Source: a virus. Taken from it: 36,124 bases of DNA. Location of the stretch: the IMG/VR virus record IMGVR_UViG_3300035190_000282, positions 1 to 36,124 of that record, one strand, 5' to 3'. A program made the translations under genes and the position numbers. Positions 29,540 through 36,124 of the stretch are shown here, piece after piece (positions within the stretch are counted from its first letter, which is position 1; every line of letters starts with the position of its first letter). The notes under the pieces are model-generated. The model was not told where the DNA came from, made no database searches, and was given only the letters and a program-made list of their open reading frames with translations.

Positions 29540-31326
29540 CAGGCTATCACTCCGCGAATTGTGCCGCCGTTGCGCTGCGTGCTGTTAAGCTGATCGATGA
29601 ACTGACGGGCGAACTTCTCGCCAAAGCCCATCGGATCATTCATGAGGGTGAAGGAGAATGTCGTTGTGGGGCTTGGAGCCGCTGCGCCGCCGCCTGCGGC
29701 CATGCCACCACCACGGCCACCACCGCCACCGCCACCGCCTCCACCGCCGCCGCCCGAGTCAGATACGCCTTTGATTGCCGCGACGGCTGACATGCCCTTG
29801 GCGAAAACAGCGGCATAGGCTGCAAACTTGGAAGCAGGGTCGATGAGCAATGGGTTTTTCATGGCGTCCACTGCCGCCTGGATAGTGGCAACAATGGCCT
29901 GCGCTGCGGCTATTGCCTTGGACACCTTGAGCATTTTCTTGCCGCCGCTCTGGAAGGCCGCTGCCATGCTTCCAAGGCCATTGGTGATATTGGACAAGTC
30001 TTCCGAGATTCGTGCCGACTGAATGGCATTCAGGGCAGCGGCATGATCCTCTGCCAGCTGTTGCGAGAGGTCATAATATTGCTGCTCTGAAATCAGCTTG
30101 TTCGCCAGAGAGGCATCTAACGTTTGCTGGTTGAGCGCATATTCTTCGACAAGCAATTCGCGCTCTGTTGCGAACTGCTCTTTGATCATCGCAAGCCTGT
30201 CGGTGAATGCCCTGCCAGGCTCCTGCGATGGGGATGCGCTGACATCCTGCGATGCATCGTTGCCCGCGCCACCCGTGTCTGGCAGCATAGGAGCCGCGCT
30301 TTTGGGTGTCGGAAGATCGCCTTTTAACTCGCTGTTGACGCTCTGGACCTCTCCGCGAAGCTGGGCAAGAATTTCAGTGTTGCGTTCCCACACCTTTCCG
30401 ACTTGCATTGAAGATGCCGCCCACGCATCCATTGCATTGGCGAATTGTCCCTGCTTGATGTATTCGAGCATGACACCAGCAGCATTCAACCTGATCGAGA
30501 GAGCTTCCCATGCGGATGAAACCCATTGGACAGCCTCGGCCAGCTTGTCCATTGCATAACCGATCATGTTCGCAATCGACTCAACATAGCCACCCTCATC
30601 AATAAACTTGATGAACCGATCCGTGAGGTTTTTCATCGCTGGCGCTGAGCGTTCAGATATTTTATTCGCCAGTCCCGTCAAAACACCACCCAACCTTGTC
30701 AGGTTATCGTTAAATCCCTCTGCGGCTTTTGATGTCTGTGTTGATATCGTGAGACCAAATCGATCAGCCTCGTTTGTCAATTGAGCAATGCCGTCACGGC
30801 CAGCATTCAGGAACGGGATAAGATCAGCGCCGGATCGCCCGAAAATCTGCATGGCAAGTGCAGTCTTGCCTGCACCGTCTTCAATGCCAGCAAATCGTTC
30901 CGCGACATCGAGGAGCACTTCTTCCGTGCCGCGCAAGAGGCCTTGAGAATTCGTTACGCTAATCCCAAGCGCAGTGAATGCGTCATCGCCAGCCTGCATA
31001 TTCTTGGAGAGCTGACCGAGTCCAACCTGCAATTGCCCAAGCGAAATATCCGAAAGCTTCGCAGCATATTCCAGCCGCGAAAGGCTTTCAGAAGTCATGC
31101 CGATCTTCTGGGCCGTCTTGCCAATCTCATCTGCGAAATTAATGGCCTGCCTGGTCAATGCACCAAGCGCAAGGCCTCCAGCGGCTGCGGCTGCGGCCAT
31201 ACCCGCAAGGCCAATCGCCGCCATCTTTCCGAAGCTCTGTATCTTGCTCCCGGCACTGGCAATCCCCTTGTCGAGATCACTTGTATCGGCGCTGAACTTG
31301 ACTTCGATTCCGCTAACTTGAGCCAT
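29539..31326 (-). CDS. Tail tape measure protein (595 aa)
   Basis: Features of tape measure proteins: a helical N-terminus (FSADTSDLDKGIASAGSKIQ), a Gly/Ala-rich membrane-active segment MAAIGLAGMAAAAAAGGLAL (about 34-55), long coiled-coil stretches, and KMLKVSKAIAAAQAIVATIQ. A 13-Gly tract occurs near residue 530. The length implies a tail of roughly 90 nm by the usual 1.5 angstrom per residue rule. It starts within the end of the frameshifted chaperone gene, the classic order. Confidence 0.93.
   Translation of the reverse strand: MAQVSGIEVKFSADTSDLDKGIASAGSKIQSFGKMAAIGLAGMAAAAAAGGLALGALTRQAINFADEIGKTAQKIGMTSESLSRLEYAAKLSDISLGQLQVGLGQLSKNMQAGDDAFTALGISVTNSQGLLRGTEEVLLDVAERFAGIEDGAGKTALAMQIFGRSGADLIPFLNAGRDGIAQLTNEADRFGLTISTQTSKAAEGFNDNLTRLGGVLTGLANKISERSAPAMKNLTDRFIKFIDEGGYVESIANMIGYAMDKLAEAVQWVSSAWEALSIRLNAAGVMLEYIKQGQFANAMDAWAASSMQVGKVWERNTEILAQLRGEVQSVNSELKGDLPTPKSAAPMLPDTGGAGNDASQDVSASPSQEPGRAFTDRLAMIKEQFATERELLVEEYALNQQTLDASLANKLISEQQYYDLSQQLAEDHAAALNAIQSARISEDLSNITNGLGSMAAAFQSGGKKMLKVSKAIAAAQAIVATIQAAVDAMKNPLLIDPASKFAAYAAVFAKGMSAVAAIKGVSDSGGGGGGGGGGGGGRGGGMAAGGGAAAPSPTTTFSFTLMNDPMGFGEKFARQFIDQLNSTQRNGGTIRGVIA
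29704..29754 (-). repeat. GGN triplet repeat coding polyglycine in the tape measure gene
   Basis: Seventeen codons, sixteen for Gly (GGT/GGC/GGA) with one Arg, lie in a row as a near-perfect triplet repeat. They form a flexible hinge before the C-terminal AAPSPTTTFSFTLM segment. Such tracts can change length by slippage, which could alter the protein without a frameshift. Confidence 0.75.
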
Positions 31327-31566
31327 GCAACAGTTCCTTTAGTTCCTCTACATCGGCTCTTGTTAACTTCCCGGCGAACTTCTCGCCGTCTTTCTGCACG
31401 TTCAGTTCATATTCAAGCCACCATTCCGGGATTGTCATCTCCCAAAATTCAGATGGCTGTATTCCCCATTGCCGCGCCCAGAGATACATTCCGTTCCAGT
31501 CAATCGGGCCAGGCTCATGTTCGCCCTCGCCTACGACTGGCTGTCGGTCTGGGCGTCTGGATTTTT
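31313..31566 (-). CDS. Tail assembly chaperone, C-terminal part made by -1 frameshift
   Basis: In the -1 frame after the chaperone gene the coding continues: GEGEHEPGPIDWNGMYLWAR, QWGIQPSEFWEMTIPEWWLE, YELNVQKDGEKFAGKLTRAD, ending at TAG 31313. The IDWxxxYLWA...PSEFWEMT motif is the usual second domain of siphophage tail chaperones. It has no good start of its own, and the frames join at AAAAAAT (31561-31567), so it is expressed as an extension of the 31531-31872 gene, as in lambda G/GT. Confidence 0.8.
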
Positions 31567-31872
31567 TCCTTTCTGCTCCACTGGCGAGAAGGCCATCAGG
31601 ACGAATGAAATAAGATCGGTGACTTTGTCCTGCGATCCGCCGATCAGTTCGGCATAGACCTCCTCATCCGTGACCTTGCATCCGACTGAGGATAGCATTT
31701 TTGAAAGCACGAATGCGATGTGCGAGATCGGCGGGCGTCCCTGCGAGGTGCGAACGGCGATGTCTGTGAAGGAGATATCGCCCATCTCGATGGAGCGCAT
31801 GAGTTTCATGGAAGGGACGAAGCGATAATCCGTCCCTTTCCAGTTGATTGTAAGCTCGCGGAACACAGCCAT
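31531..31872 (-). CDS. Tail assembly chaperone, G-like (113 aa)
   Basis: MAVFRELTINWKGTDYRFVP, then SMKLMRSIEMGDISFTDIAV, ISHIAFVLSKMLSSVGCKVT and LISFVLMAFSPVEQKGKNP. This matches the short tail-chaperone family found between the tail tube and tape measure genes. It coats the tape measure protein before tube assembly. A slippery site near its end gives a longer form. Its start overlaps the tube gene stop by 1 bp. Confidence 0.88.
   Translation of the reverse strand: MAVFRELTINWKGTDYRFVPSMKLMRSIEMGDISFTDIAVRTSQGRPPISHIAFVLSKMLSSVGCKVTDEEVYAELIGGSQDKVTDLISFVLMAFSPVEQKGKNPDAQTDSQS
31561..31567 (-). promoter_or_regulatory. -1 ribosomal slippery site (A AAA AAT)
   Basis: In frame-0 reading the codons GGA AAA AAT create the X-XXY-YYZ heptamer AAAAAAT. 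A shift of -1 here joins the 31531-31872 frame to the open -1 frame ending at 31313, with no stop between. The site lies 28-34 nt before the frame-0 TAG, the normal arrangement. Confidence 0.75.
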
Positions 31873-32261
31873 TAGGATGCCGTGAAGGTGATGGTGCCAG
31901 AGGATTGGATCGACGCCGTGAAGGTCGTGGCGTCTGCCTGCTCACCAGTGACGGCGAAGCTGGCAAGGTAGAAGTTCCCGGTGAAGGAGCCGAGGCCGAG
32001 CAGCTCGATGGTGTAGGCCTCGAGCAGGGCCGAGGCCGTGCCAACCGCAAGCGCCAGGAACGTGGTGTCTTCGAGGATACCTTCGACTTCGGCGTCGATG
32101 GATCGCACTCCGACATCAGCCAGGTACTTGCGCCAGCCGTTGTCATCCTTTTCGGTGATGTCAATCGGCTCATTGTTGATGGTGAGGCTATCGGCTCGCG
32201 CACCAGCGACGGCGGTTGAGCCGCGCTTGATACGGACTTTGCGTCCAGCGATTGCGGGCAT
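31872..32261 (-). CDS. Tail tube protein, single-domain paralogue (129 aa)
   Basis: The chain MPAIAGRKVRIKRGSTAVAG, NNEPIDITEKDDNGWRKYLA, DVGVRSIDAEVEGILEDTTF and GSFTGNFYLASFAVTGEQAD matches the TP901-1-type major tail protein family. It is clearly paralogous to the next gene upstream along its full length. A good AAGGAAC site precedes ATG 32261. It may be the main tube protein or a minor variant of the larger copy. Confidence 0.88.
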   Translation of the reverse strand: MPAIAGRKVRIKRGSTAVAGARADSLTINNEPIDITEKDDNGWRKYLADVGVRSIDAEVEGILEDTTFLALAVGTASALLEAYTIELLGLGSFTGNFYLASFAVTGEQADATTFTASIQSSGTITFTAS

Positions 32262-32276
32262 TTGTTAGTTCCTTTC

Positions 32277-32957
32277 TTAGGTCACAGGTCCACGGATGTT
32301 GGAGAATGCCACCGTGGAGCCTACGCTATTGGTGGCGGTTACGCGGCACCGGATATATTTTCCGGTGTCAGATCCAGTGAGGGTGTAGGTCAAGCCAGTC
32401 GCGGATGCGATGTTTGCCCATGACGGATCATTGGAATCTGCCACATTGCCGCGCTGCCATTGGCGGGCGAAGGTGATGGTGGCGTCTCCTGCCCATGTGC
32501 CGTTCGTGGTGGTCTGGACATTGGTGCCGGAGAGCGTGCCAGTGATGGCCGGGAGCACGGTATTGTATGGGCCAATGGTGGCGGTCATGGATTCGCCGCT
32601 CTCCAGCGTGGCCGTGAAGGTCACGACGTCTGCCTGCTCGGCACCAATCTGGATGCTGTTGAGATAGAAGTCTCCGGTCAGCGTGCCGATGCCGCTGATT
32701 GTGACAACGCACTCCTTGAGCAGGGCCGTGGTTGGTGTGCCAACACTGTCGGCGAGCAGGACGGTGTCCTTGAGCACGCCCTCGATCTCGCAAGAGACAG
32801 AGCGCAAGCCGACATCGGCCAGCATGGTGCGCCAGCCGGAATCATCCTTGTCCGTGATGTCGAGAGGCTCATTATTGATGGTCACGCTGTCGGTGCGAGC
32901 GCCAACAATGTTCGAGCCGTTTCGGCTGATTCGGACTGATCGGCCAGACAGAGCCAT
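32277..32957 (-). CDS. Tail tube protein with C-terminal Ig-like domain (226 aa)
   Basis: ATG 32957 has AAAGG at good spacing; GTG 32966 is an alternative. Residues 1-125 repeat the tube fold (NNEPLDITDKDDSGWRTMLA, DVGLRSVSCEIEGVLKDTVL, GDFYLNSIQIGAEQADVVTF). Residues ~130-226 form an Ig/bacterial-repeat domain: ITGTLSGTNVQTTTNGTWAG, QWQRGNVADSNDPSW and YTLTGSDTGKYIRCRVTATN. The extension would decorate the tail surface and could bind carbohydrate loosely. Confidence 0.88.
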   Translation of the reverse strand: MALSGRSVRISRNGSNIVGARTDSVTINNEPLDITDKDDSGWRTMLADVGLRSVSCEIEGVLKDTVLLADSVGTPTTALLKECVVTISGIGTLTGDFYLNSIQIGAEQADVVTFTATLESGESMTATIGPYNTVLPAITGTLSGTNVQTTTNGTWAGDATITFARQWQRGNVADSNDPSWANIASATGLTYTLTGSDTGKYIRCRVTATNSVGSTVAFSNIRGPVT

Positions 32958-32995
32958 CGGCGGCACCTTTCGTTTCGATTATTTTACCATAAACA

Positions 32996-33424
32996 TCAGG
33001 CAATCCACAAGACGCGGTAGAGTATCAGCGCCCGCTTGGTCTTGCCGTCAGGATCACGGGAGAAATTGCAAGAATCCAGTTCAGTGGTGATGTGCGTGAC
33101 GCCGGCAATGGAAAGGGGCTGGCGGCGCAAGCGGCCATCGACGGCGTCGACCACGGTCTTGAGATCGAGCATGGATGCGGCACGGTCCCAGACGTCAATC
33201 TGCACGATTGCCGAGCCACCGAGATCGTCCTTGCTGTCGAACGGATTTATGGTGTCGGCACCGATCGTGATGAACGGGAATGCCGTCTCCAGCTCGCTGT
33301 CTGCGGCTTGTGGGACGTCCGTGAAAATCGCCACAAGGGGTGTGTATGCCGTGCTGAGTAGGCTGGTGACGGCAGTATCATTGAGCCGCGTATAGATTGC
33401 CTGTTGCAGATCATCGGACTTCAT
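32996..33424 (-). CDS. DUF3168 tail completion / terminator protein (142 aa)
   Basis: DUF3168 pattern: LQQAIYTRLNDTAVTSLLST, FPFITIGADTINPFDSKDDL, GGSAIVQIDVWDRAASMLDL and LRRQPLSIAGVTHITTELDS. These proteins cap the tail tube and join it to the head. Located between the gp10-like and tube genes as expected, overlapping the former by 4 bp. Confidence 0.9.
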   Translation of the reverse strand: MKSDDLQQAIYTRLNDTAVTSLLSTAYTPLVAIFTDVPQAADSELETAFPFITIGADTINPFDSKDDLGGSAIVQIDVWDRAASMLDLKTVVDAVDGRLRRQPLSIAGVTHITTELDSCNFSRDPDGKTKRALILYRVLWIA

Positions 33425-33897
33425 TTTGTGGTCTTCTCCGCACGGGCTTTGGCCTTACGCAATATGCGCTCGATACGTTTTTGCAGAATAGGGCCAGCCC
33501 ATTCGGCGGCTGGGAGCCATGCCTTACGAGCGCCACTAGGGCCACCCATCTTGAAGGTTCCGAATTCTAGGTAATATGCATAATCCAGTCGCGATCCGAT
33601 GGATGCGGTCAAGTCGTCAACCATCATGTAATAGATTGAGCCTGTGAGAGTGCCGGTGTCAATCGCGGGAGGGTTCGGGGCTTTTGAAGCAATGTGAATT
33701 TTTGTTCCGCCCTTTCGGCGCGGATATTCCTTGCCTGTCTTGGGGGTGTCACGCATTGACCTGCGAACTCGCGTGAGTGCCTCTAGTGCAGTTGCCTGTA
33801 CAGCGGATTTCAAAGAAACTTGAACGTCCTGCATATAGAACTTGAGCGCATCTTCGATTTCCTTTGCGCCTTTTATTTCAACGCCTGGACGAATCAC
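33421..33897 (-). CDS. HK97 gp10-family tail-joining protein (158 aa)
   Basis: The start is GTG 33897, overlapping the previous stop as GTGA. GVEIKGAKEIEDALKFYMQD, ALEALTRVRRSMRDTPKTGK, PAIDTGTLTGSIYYMMVD and SRLDYAYYLEFGTFKMGG show the HK97 gp10 fold, including the conserved YYLEFGTxKM motif. It works at the head-tail interface. The C-terminus is highly basic. Confidence 0.92.
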   Translation of the reverse strand: MIRPGVEIKGAKEIEDALKFYMQDVQVSLKSAVQATALEALTRVRRSMRDTPKTGKEYPRRKGGTKIHIASKAPNPPAIDTGTLTGSIYYMMVDDLTASIGSRLDYAYYLEFGTFKMGGPSGARKAWLPAAEWAGPILQKRIERILRKAKARAEKTTK

Positions 33898-34238
33898 GCG
33901 GCAACCCCGCCGTCAACGTCGATCTGCAACCATTTGTTTGCGAATTCGATGTTGTCGATAAATCGGATGTTGTGGACCTTGTTCCTGATCTGCACGCGAT
34001 CACTCTCGAGGAGGCCGCTCGTGTAGCGCACCACAAGGCGCAGCCGCACGGTGGCCTCAACGCGGTCAGATGCATAGCGTTCTGAGCCGCTGACAGGCAG
34101 GACATAGGCGCGTGTTGGAGCGGCGCTGATGGTGGCCCATGTCTGCGTCATGCCGCCTGCGCCATCGCTTGTGAGCGTCTTGCGCTGGAACGTGACTGGC
34201 TCTTTGAGCTTGCCGGAATTGAGGTCGCAGCATTTCAT
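33894..34238 (-). CDS. Head closure / head-tail adaptor protein (114 aa)
   Basis: Phage_H_T_join type: KLKEPVTFQRKTLTSDGAGG, MTQTWATISAAPTRAYVLPV, SGSERYASDRVEATVRLRLV and VRYTSGLLESDRVQIRNKVH. SPP1 gp16-like proteins seal the connector after packaging. Gene order connector - adaptor - gp10 - DUF3168 - tube is standard. Confidence 0.9.
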   Translation of the reverse strand: MKCCDLNSGKLKEPVTFQRKTLTSDGAGGMTQTWATISAAPTRAYVLPVSGSERYASDRVEATVRLRLVVRYTSGLLESDRVQIRNKVHNIRFIDNIEFANKWLQIDVDGGVAA

Positions 34239-35005
34239 CGGGCGTTGAACTCCACAATGTCCATGTTGACGGCGACATCGACGGTGCTGGCCGATACGTT
34301 GGCGAGGAATCCGAAATCAGTCAGCGGCGGGAAGTAGAGCGGCGGATCGAAGATTACATCGAACAGGCCAGAGCTTTGCGGATACTCGGTTATAAGCAAC
34401 AGTGATGTGTAGGGTGCGGCAATCTCGAGGATGTTCTCGCGCTTGTACAGGACGATATTAGCCTTCTTGTCGGCGTCGCTCGAGACGGTGATGTTGCGGA
34501 GTGCCGCGCTGCGGTCTCTGGGCGTGGTATAGACGGCCATCTCGGTCTTGCCTCGACCCAGCGCACCATCTGTGATCGTCGCCCAGTCTTGGCCTCCTGT
34601 GGCGTTCTCGATGGTGATCGTTCCAGCGTGCGATCCTGCCGTCTGCGTTGCATAGGTGCCAGACTTGGAGACATAGGCGTCGAATAGCCGGATAAAGGAC
34701 TTCGTGGTTTGCGCGCTGGCGGATGCGCCTGCCGTTGCCAGCGCCTGGGTGGTGTAGTCGCCAAACTCATCGATGCCGATGAGTGTAACCTCTCGCGCAC
34801 CTGAGCCGTTGGCGGTGTCGTTGGCATTGCCTCCGGCTTTGATGCGAAGGTGAACATGGGCATTGGCTTGCGGCGTGCGATAGAATCCGGATCGCGTGAC
34901 AGGCGTGAAGTTCGAGCCGATGGATGTGTTCCGGCCAAACTTGTTGAACGACCGACAGCCAGGAGCAAGGCCGCGCGCGATGTCGAGGCTGCTGGGCCAG
35001 CTCAT
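34235..35005 (-). CDS. Structural protein in the connector region (256 aa)
   Basis: MSWPSSLDIARGLAPGCRSF then NKFGRNTSIGSNFTPVTRSG, a beta-rich middle with HAGTITIENATGGQDWATIT, and a C-terminal FLANVSASTVDVAVNMDIVE. The NKFGxNTxIG opening recurs in phage structural proteins as I recall, without a named role. Located between connector and adaptor genes with 4-bp overlaps, so it is likely a virion component such as a head fibre or collar. Confidence 0.75.
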   Translation of the reverse strand: MSWPSSLDIARGLAPGCRSFNKFGRNTSIGSNFTPVTRSGFYRTPQANAHVHLRIKAGGNANDTANGSGAREVTLIGIDEFGDYTTQALATAGASASAQTTKSFIRLFDAYVSKSGTYATQTAGSHAGTITIENATGGQDWATITDGALGRGKTEMAVYTTPRDRSAALRNITVSSDADKKANIVLYKRENILEIAAPYTSLLLITEYPQSSGLFDVIFDPPLYFPPLTDFGFLANVSASTVDVAVNMDIVEFNAR

Positions 35006-35682
35006 ACGCGCATGACCTTGAACTGCGCCATGATGGATTCTGCGCCGGAATCCACATAGGCTTGCGAGGGGTCACAATCATCGCCGCGATGGGCGTACAG
35101 GAATGCTGCGAGTTGCTTGACGGCGCGCTTCATGGTCGACGGCACAGCGGCAGCGTTGGCATATCCTGCCACATAGACGATCTGAATGGCATTGTTTGCG
35201 CGCAGGGCAATGGGCCATGTCTGGCCGCGCTTCAGTGTCAGGCGTCCCGGCGTCTGATAGGTGTCGACGTCGAAGACATTGGCGGTCGTGACTGATGTTG
35301 AGTTGCTGTCCTCGTCGAAGGTCGTGATCGATGTGACCGAGACGAGCGGCCAGCGCGGTAGAACAACCGACTGTAGCGTGTTGCTGCGATAGAGTTCCGT
35401 GATCGACATCTCGCGCACGCCGTCCCACCAAGCTTCACCGCCAGCGGGCCAGCGATCAATCGAAAGCCTCCACGACTGCGAGATGAAGGCAAGGCCAACC
35501 ATGTTCTCAATCTCGGTGCGGGCATCGGTGATCAGTCCGTTGGCCTCTGCGTCGGGGAGTTCCGTGCTGTCGGTGCGAAGGTGTGTGCGAAGCTCCGCCG
35601 CCGTCACAGGCTCGGAGCCGGGGGCCGTGACGATGACGGAACCACGTTGCTGGTAGAGCGGGACGGCGGGACGGAGGCTCAT
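35002..35682 (-). CDS. Head-tail connector, gp6 / phiE125 gp8 type (226 aa)
   Basis: The family signature is visible: EPVTAAELRTHLRTDSTELP, LITDARTEIENMVGLAFISQ, SWRLSIDRWPAGGEA, LPRWPLVSVTSITTFDEDSN and MKRAVKQLAAFLYAHRGDD. These proteins form the first ring below the portal. Its presence here, without capsid genes in front of it in this window, supports joining the window ends. Confidence 0.92.
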   Translation of the reverse strand: MSLRPAVPLYQQRGSVIVTAPGSEPVTAAELRTHLRTDSTELPDAEANGLITDARTEIENMVGLAFISQSWRLSIDRWPAGGEAWWDGVREMSITELYRSNTLQSVVLPRWPLVSVTSITTFDEDSNSTSVTTANVFDVDTYQTPGRLTLKRGQTWPIALRANNAIQIVYVAGYANAAAVPSTMKRAVKQLAAFLYAHRGDDCDPSQAYVDSGAESIMAQFKVMRV

Positions 35683-35909
35683 TCAGATGCTTCCTTTCGG
35701 GGGCGACCGCGCGGGCGTTTGATTTCCGGCGGCTGATCGATCTTGGTTTCGAGTTCTGGATTATAAGGCGTATCGAAGTGCGGAGCAGCGGCGTGGTCGG
35801 CCATTGCCATTTCAGCGACGGCACCCTCAACGACATCGCCAGGGCTGAACTGGACCGTTGTGTGGCCTTCCGGGGCGCATCGGTATACGCGGGTGATCTT
35901 GGCTCGCAT
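35679..35909 (-). CDS. Small protein with AT-hook tail (76 aa)
   Basis: ATG 35909 overlaps the previous TAA (TAATG). MRAKITRVYRCAPEGHTTVQ, FSPGDVVEGAVAEMAMADHA, and a C-terminal PPEIKRPRGRPRKEASE with an AT-hook-like RPRGRPRK. Small proteins of this pattern (a short beta N-terminus, then a basic hook) occur before connector genes in phages. Role unknown. Confidence 0.72.
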   Translation of the reverse strand: MRAKITRVYRCAPEGHTTVQFSPGDVVEGAVAEMAMADHAAAPHFDTPYNPELETKIDQPPEIKRPRGRPRKEASE

Positions 35910-36124
35910 TATTCCACCGGCGGAACAGGCGCAGGAGGCTGGATCGGCGTGATCGGCGGCACGTTGGCTGCGGCTTCTGCTGCGGCCTGCTGCTGGTCCC
36001 ACTGGTAAGCCTGCTGGAGGATGCTGTTCATCACGCTTTCGGCGTATGCCGTGACGGCCTCTTCCGGCGTGGCGGGGCGGGATACCCAAGACTGCTGCTG
36101 GATGAACTCGGGCGGGTCCAGCGG
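35909..36124 (-). CDS. Structural protein, C-terminal part (enters from right edge)
   Basis: The frame is open at the window edge and ends at TAA 35909: PLDPPEFIQQQSWVSRPATP, EEAVTAYAESVMNSILQQAY, QWDQQQAAAEAAANVPPITP and a Pro-rich end. Codons begin exactly at base 36124, in frame with the last codon of the left-edge ORF (bases 3-1). If the window is circular, the two form one 196-residue protein with a fibre-like N-terminus and a helical, Gln/Ala/Pro-rich C-terminus. Confidence 0.65.
   Translation of the reverse strand, partial: PLDPPEFIQQQSWVSRPATPEEAVTAYAESVMNSILQQAYQWDQQQAAAEAAANVPPITPIQPPAPVPPVE

Noticed and set aside
1-36124. Integrase, attachment site, tRNA and CRISPR array
   Set aside because: I looked for tyrosine or serine recombinase motifs, cloverleaf sequences and regularly spaced repeats and saw none. 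This was a reading by eye, not a computed search.

Overview
The window reads as the genome of a small tailed bacteriophage (siphovirus type). It has terminase, portal, protease, HK97-fold capsid, connector, tail tube, tape measure, fibre-like and lysis genes plus a compact replication/recombination module. I find no integrase, excisionase, full-size repressor, ribosomal gene, tRNA or CRISPR array. The protein families, the GC-rich composition and a host-like secreted CHAP-type protein suggest an alphaproteobacterial host, most likely Rhizobiales (inference only).

Layout. (1) 1-9434, minus strand, read right to left: ParB-methyltransferase, small terminase, large terminase, portal, head morphogenesis protein, prohead protease, major capsid protein, small head or fibre proteins, then a fibre-like ORF that runs off the left edge. 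(2) 9573-11896, minus: small genes and a C5-cytosine methyltransferase with an HNH gene nested in another frame. (3) 11897-12502: a 606-bp gene-free stretch with paired operators, an AT-rich inverted repeat, TGTACT repeats and a G-run tract; it is the best origin candidate. (4) 12503-14976, minus: a Prim-Pol/helicase protein and a 57-residue HTH regulator. (5) 15071-24898, plus: one long, tightly overlapping early operon with a Sak4-like ATPase, a DUF669 protein, a Cas4-like nuclease, an SF2 helicase, a VRR-NUC nuclease and many small proteins. (6) 24876-36124, minus: lysis genes, tail genes and head-tail connectors, ending in a partial ORF at the right edge.

The left edge stops just after the capsid genes and the right edge resumes just before the connector genes. 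The two partial edge ORFs are also in frame with each other across the ends. The window is therefore probably a complete, circularly permuted phage genome opened inside one structural gene. If so, the head, tail and lysis genes form one late operon starting near 9434 and ending at 24876, where it meets the rightward early operon tail to tail.

Regulation appears built around a 16-bp palindrome, TTGCAG-N4-CTGCAA. It occurs in pairs with the same 24-bp spacing in the two main control regions, and weaker copies lie before the secreted-protein gene and the late operon. The HTH protein next to one pair is the obvious candidate binder. Other notable features are two HNH endonuclease genes lodged in host genes whose reading frames stay open across them, a probable -1 ribosomal frameshift in the tail-assembly chaperone, and tandem duplications of tail-tube and small early genes.
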